A stretch of 16,146 bases of DNA, from the NCBI GenBank assembly GCA_964196155.1, contig CAXMRP010000009.1:1-16146 (forward strand), given 5' to 3'. Both the position numbers and the translations under genes were made by a program. Shown in pieces: positions 13,378 to 16,146 of this stretch. This DNA comes from CAXMRP01 sp964196155. Its GTDB lineage: Bacteria > Pseudomonadota > Alphaproteobacteria > Rhizobiales > Afifellaceae. How positions within the stretch are numbered: position 1 is the stretch's first letter; each line of letters opens with the position of its first letter. The notes beneath the pieces are model-generated. The model did no database searches. It saw nothing but the letters and a program-made list of their open reading frames with translations, and was not told the origin of the DNA.

Positions 13378-13511
13378 TTGTCCCCAGATATGGTGCTAAA
13401 TGCGGCAGATTCAACGCCATATTGTGTCGAAAATCTGACCTGGCTGTTTGCCAAGTCGAATATCGAGGGTCTGATAACTGGCCGCGAATATGTCTGGTTT
13501 GGTGATTTTGG

Positions 13512-14225
13512 TCAGGTATTCGCTTGGGCGTGCAAGGCGTTTGATGCCGATTCGATTTCGGATTGCAGTCGTTCGGCGAATTCTTCCGGTGGCAGGCCGG
13601 GGGCGATCGGCGGCAGGATGTGGGCGGTGATGGTGCCCGGCCGATGGGTCAGACTGCGGCGCGGCCAGAACAGTCCGGAATTGAGTGCAATGGGTATGCA
13701 GGGTGCGCCGATGCTGGTGTAGAGCTTTGTCACGCCATAGCGATATCTGGGTTCGGCGCCGGGCGGGCGACGGGTGCCCTCGGGAAAAATGATGACCTGA
13801 CGGCCTTCGGCAACTGCCTGACGCGCCCGCACCGCCACGGCCTCAAGCGCCGGGCCGCGCTTGCCCCGGTTGACCGGTATCGCGCCCATTTTCGCGATGT
13901 ACCAGCCATATAGCGGGATCCAGGCGAGCTCGCGCTTGTAGATAAACGATGGGCGCTCGAATATCAGGGCAAGGGCAAGGGTTTCCCAGGTGGATTGATG
14001 TTTGCAGGCAACCAGACAGCCGGTATTCAACACATGCTCGGTGCCGATGATCCGCCTGTCGACCCCGCAAATCATATGGTGCAGCCACAAGGTGGTGGAT
14101 GCCCAGAGCTTTGCGATCATCCAGCCATAGCGCTCCGGCATCAGCAGGACGGGCGCGAATATCACCGCCTGAACCGCGAAGTTCAGATACATCAACACCG
14201 TGAAAAGCAGCGAGCGGGCCTTCAT
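13512..14225 (-). CDS. plsC: 1-acyl-sn-glycerol-3-phosphate acyltransferase (PlsC family)
   Basis: 237 residues. PlsC adds the second acyl chain to lysophosphatidate to form phosphatidic acid at the inner membrane. The N-terminal hydrophobic segment (LLFTVLMYLNFAVQAVIFAPVLL, 6-28) anchors it. Catalytic block I is HQSTWE (H76 to E81), an HX4E variant of HX4D that I recall in alphaproteobacterial homologues. Block II is around RELAWIPLYGW (98-108), block III is FPEGTRRP (147-154), and block IV is the P-rich IPIALNSGLFWPRR. The gene starts 11 bp after the ydcF stop and is last in the ftsE-ftsX-ydcF-plsC run, so it is probably co-transcribed. Other lysophospholipid acyltransferases share these motifs, so the exact acceptor is inferred. 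Confidence 0.9.
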   Translation of the reverse strand: MKARSLLFTVLMYLNFAVQAVIFAPVLLMPERYGWMIAKLWASTTLWLHHMICGVDRRIIGTEHVLNTGCLVACKHQSTWETLALALIFERPSFIYKRELAWIPLYGWYIAKMGAIPVNRGKRGPALEAVAVRARQAVAEGRQVIIFPEGTRRPPGAEPRYRYGVTKLYTSIGAPCIPIALNSGLFWPRRSLTHRPGTITAHILPPIAPGLPPEEFAERLQSEIESASNALHAQANT

Positions 14226-14236
14226 GTCGCGACGCC

Positions 14237-14914
14237 TTATTCTGGCTCGTAGAGCCGGTTGACGCCGGCGCTGACCAGCAGGAATTTCAGATATTCCTCA
14301 ACGAGCAGCATGGCGTTGGAGCGATAGCGGTACCAGGTGGTGACGGGCAATGTGCTTTCCACTGGATAGGGGATCAGCGCAATGTCGGGAAATGCGCGGG
14401 AAAAATGCACCATGGTGCGGGGCAGATGGAAATCGCTGGTGATGACAACCAGCGAGCGGATATCCTTGCCAACCGCCCATTTGCTGGCCTCGCGGGCGTT
14501 GCCGAACGTGGTGCGCGCCTCAAGCCCGAAATCGATGCAGCAGGAAACCAGTTCATCGTGGCCGACAAAGTGGCGAACGATATCGGCGCTGCCTTTACCA
14601 TTGACGCCGGAAATAAGCAGCCGGGGTGCGGCGCCCTGCCGAACCAGCGCAATACCGGTCTCAATCCGCTTATGGCTGCCGGTCAGTACCACCAGCGCGT
14701 CGGCACTGACATTGTCGGGGGTTGATTGCCGCTCAATGTGAATGGCAAAGGCGATCAGCCCGAGCAGCAGGCCAGCCAGCGCCACGCCAAGGCCAAGGAT
14801 CACCAGCCACAGGGAGTGCCATCGTGTGCGGCCCAGCGAGGCCGGGTGGCCCGGTACTGCCGGATCCAGTTGCCCGGCCGGATTTTCAGCCGGTTCGCCC
14901 CTCATCGACACCAT
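14237..14914 (-). CDS. YdcF/ElyC-family (DUF218) envelope protein
   Basis: 225 residues. A cytoplasmic N-terminus of about 34 residues is followed by one membrane segment at about 35-59 (LWLVILGLGVALAGLLLGLIAFAI) and a DUF218 domain: ADALVVLTGSHKRIETGIALV (about 71-91), LLISGVNG, ARTTFGNAREASKW and LVVITSDFHLPRTMVHFSRAF, all conserved positions of the family. DUF218 proteins (YdcF, SanA, ElyC) act in envelope integrity or peptidoglycan-linked processes, with no settled reaction. ATG 14914 has AGGA about nine bases upstream; MRGEP three codons in is an alternative start. It lies 24 bp after ftsX and 11 bp before plsC, consistent with a division and envelope operon. Confidence 0.88.
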   Translation of the reverse strand: MVSMRGEPAENPAGQLDPAVPGHPASLGRTRWHSLWLVILGLGVALAGLLLGLIAFAIHIERQSTPDNVSADALVVLTGSHKRIETGIALVRQGAAPRLLISGVNGKGSADIVRHFVGHDELVSCCIDFGLEARTTFGNAREASKWAVGKDIRSLVVITSDFHLPRTMVHFSRAFPDIALIPYPVESTLPVTTWYRYRSNAMLLVEEYLKFLLVSAGVNRLYEPE

Positions 14915-14938
14915 GATTGTGGTCCTGTTGTCATGGCA

Positions 14939-15997
14939 CTAACCCAGTTCACCAATGGTGCGCTGGACTGTCACTCGCGCCGTGACCGCCACGGCGGCGG
15001 CTACGAGAATGATAATCGCCACGGTTGCCGCATAGCCGGCCGGCCCGACGAAAATGTCGCCGAACAGGGATCTGATTGCGGCGTTTTCCGGCCGCTCGCC
15101 GCCCAGACCGGAGACAAAACCGGCGATCAGAAACAGTCCGATCGCGACGCCGCCACCCAGGCCGGCGCCCTTCAGGCCGAGGGCCAGAAAATGGCGCTGG
15201 AATTCGGTTGCAACATAGCTGTCTTCCGCGCCGATAAAATGGAGCACTTCGATGACGTCGCGGTTGGAGGCCATGGCACCGCGAGTGGCAAAAATCACCG
15301 AAAGAGCCGTGGCAGACAAGACCAGCAGCACAATGGCCACGCCGGACCAGGTGACCCAGCCGGCGGCGCTGGCCAGGCGCGCCAGCCACTGGCCATGATC
15401 GTCAACGGTTGCACCGGGCACAGCATCGCCAAGCCGCCGGGCCAGGCCGGCCAGATCGGCGTCGGGGGCGACGCGCACGGCGACAAGACGCGGCACGGCC
15501 AGAACTTCAAGGTCGAAATCCTGGCCCAGCCACGGTTCCAGAAGTGCGGCGGATTCATCAGATGACAACGCGCCGGCGCTGCGTACACCGGGGATCTGGA
15601 GGGCGATCTCGACAGCGCGGGCAACCGCGTCCTCGATATTGCCGCCATCGATCGGCCTAATCTGGATAGTGACCTCGTCGGAAATCTGCCGCTGCCAGGA
15701 TTGCGCCTTGCCATGGACAACGGAGACGGTGGCAGCGGTCAGGCAGGCCAGGAAACTCATGATCGAGATCAGCGCCAACAGGGCCCGCCGGGCCATGGTG
15801 CGGGGTGGAATGATGGCATTGGCGCCGTTGTCATTGCCGGAACCGGGCCGGAATGCCGGCGTGACCTGCCGCAACCAGCGCCGGGCCGGATGGGTGGCGG
15901 CACGGCGCGGGCCGATGCCGGGGCTGGGGCCGGGCCCGGCGGGTGGCGCCGTGGATTTGGCGCGCGGTGACGTACTGGATTGCGGTGGCCTAGTCAT
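14939..15997 (-). CDS. ftsX: Cell division protein FtsX (ABC transporter permease-like)
   Basis: 352 residues from ATG 15997, which overlaps the ftsE stop by 8 bp; this start was chosen over an in-frame ATG at 16039 inside ftsE. FtsX partners the ATPase FtsE and activates periplasmic peptidoglycan hydrolases at the septum. Four membrane segments are visible: about 72-95 (ALLALISIMSFLACLTAAT), 218-238, 275-297 and 319-341. The large periplasmic loop (about 96-215) lies between the first two, and the FtsX core SRDVIEVLHFIGAEDSYVATEFQRHF-like coupling segment is at about 244-270. The first 65 residues are a Pro/Ser/Gly-rich, basic cytoplasmic extension, making it longer than FtsX of many bacteria. 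Followed by ydcF after 24 bp. Confidence 0.92.
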   Translation of the reverse strand: MTRPPQSSTSPRAKSTAPPAGPGPSPGIGPRRAATHPARRWLRQVTPAFRPGSGNDNGANAIIPPRTMARRALLALISIMSFLACLTAATVSVVHGKAQSWQRQISDEVTIQIRPIDGGNIEDAVARAVEIALQIPGVRSAGALSSDESAALLEPWLGQDFDLEVLAVPRLVAVRVAPDADLAGLARRLGDAVPGATVDDHGQWLARLASAAGWVTWSGVAIVLLVLSATALSVIFATRGAMASNRDVIEVLHFIGAEDSYVATEFQRHFLALGLKGAGLGGGVAIGLFLIAGFVSGLGGERPENAAIRSLFGDIFVGPAGYAATVAIIILVAAAVAVTARVTVQRTIGELG

Positions 15998-16146
15998 AAA
16001 CGTCCACATATCCGTCATCGATGACCAGACGGCGGGCATCGTACTGATCCATCAGACCCAGATCATGGGTGGCGATTACAACCGAGGTGCCCAGTCTGTT
16101 CAGTTCCACGAACAAGCGCAACAGGCGCCGGGCAAGCGGGGGATCG
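15990..16146 (-). CDS. ftsE: Cell division ATP-binding protein FtsE, C-terminal fragment
   Basis: Only the last 51 codons are in the window; the rest lies beyond the right edge. The visible sequence has LARRLLRLFVELNRLGTSVVIATHDLGLMDQYDARRLVIDD and ends DGYVDVYD. THD is the ABC H-loop that contacts ATP gamma-phosphate, and the helix before it follows the FtsE pattern. The Walker motifs are outside the window. The stop overlaps the ftsX start by 8 bp, the usual coupling for this complex. Confidence 0.88.
   Translation of the reverse strand, partial: DPPLARRLLRLFVELNRLGTSVVIATHDLGLMDQYDARRLVIDDGYVDVYD

Larger units (their letters stand above)
13157..13511. other. 355-bp intergenic region with LexA boxes and two hairpins
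   Basis: This region holds, from right to left on the minus strand, an 8-bp hairpin after plsC, the promoter and tandem SOS boxes of the small gene, and a 58-nt imperfect hairpin in its leader. Positions 13378-13511, between the plsC stop and the first hairpin, show no coding sequence, repeat or RNA gene that I can recognise. Confidence 0.65.

Noticed and set aside
13378..13722. 114-codon plus-strand ORF overlapping plsC
   Set aside because: TTG start, no ribosome site, and most of it is antisense to plsC; the LexA boxes face the minus-strand gene instead.
14726..15565. 279-codon plus-strand ORF
   Set aside because: Antisense to ftsX and ydcF, which have clear motifs; a long open frame is expected in GC-rich DNA, and its protein is low complexity (many Gly, Gln, Arg).

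Overview
This is an ordinary-looking chromosomal stretch of an alphaproteobacterium, most likely a member of the Hyphomicrobiales (Rhizobiales). The assignment rests on gene content and order: metX-metW; a chorismate mutase-hisC-prephenate dehydrogenase operon convergent with a DUF2125 gene; and ftsE-ftsX-ydcF-plsC. It is also supported by a GAAC-N7-GAAC SOS-box type, by an intergenic palindrome of a kind common in that order, and by GC-rich codon use. No tRNA, rRNA, insertion sequence, prophage gene or CRISPR array was seen.

Layout. Positions 1-1506 (-) hold most of an IlvD/Edd-family sugar-acid dehydratase, cut by the left edge. Divergent from it is a class I aminotransferase (1596-2780 +). 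A Spy/CpxP-like LTxxQ envelope protein (about 2837-3360 -) is divergent from a MarR-type regulator (3475-3936 +). They share a promoter region with three TTGAC/GTCAA inverted repeats, and the Spy-like reading frame appears broken at an A6 run. Then come gloB (-) and a divergent SAM methyltransferase (+); the metX-metW operon (5856-7701 -); the aromatic operon chorismate mutase-hisC-tyrC (8062-10963 +) with overlapping start and stop codons; a DUF2125 protein (-); a ChaC-like gamma-glutamylcyclotransferase (+); a small unrecognised protein (12677-13156 -); and the cell-envelope cluster ftsE-ftsX-ydcF-plsC (-), with ftsE cut by the right edge.

How the genes fit together. metX supplies activated homoserine for methionine, with MetW as its usual partner. 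The aromatic operon covers chorismate to prephenate to tyrosine or phenylalanine precursors, with HisC able to act as the aromatic transaminase. FtsEX links cell division to peptidoglycan hydrolysis, YdcF is an envelope DUF218 protein and PlsC makes phosphatidic acid.

The most interesting signal lies upstream of the small unrecognised gene. Two tandem GAAC-N7-GAAC boxes, the alphaproteobacterial LexA site, sit on the -10 and start region of a TTGACA-N17-TACTTT promoter. A 58-nt imperfect hairpin follows in the leader. This suggests an uncharacterised SOS-regulated protein of about 159 residues. The second notable item is the MarR/Spy module with its operators and possible frameshift.
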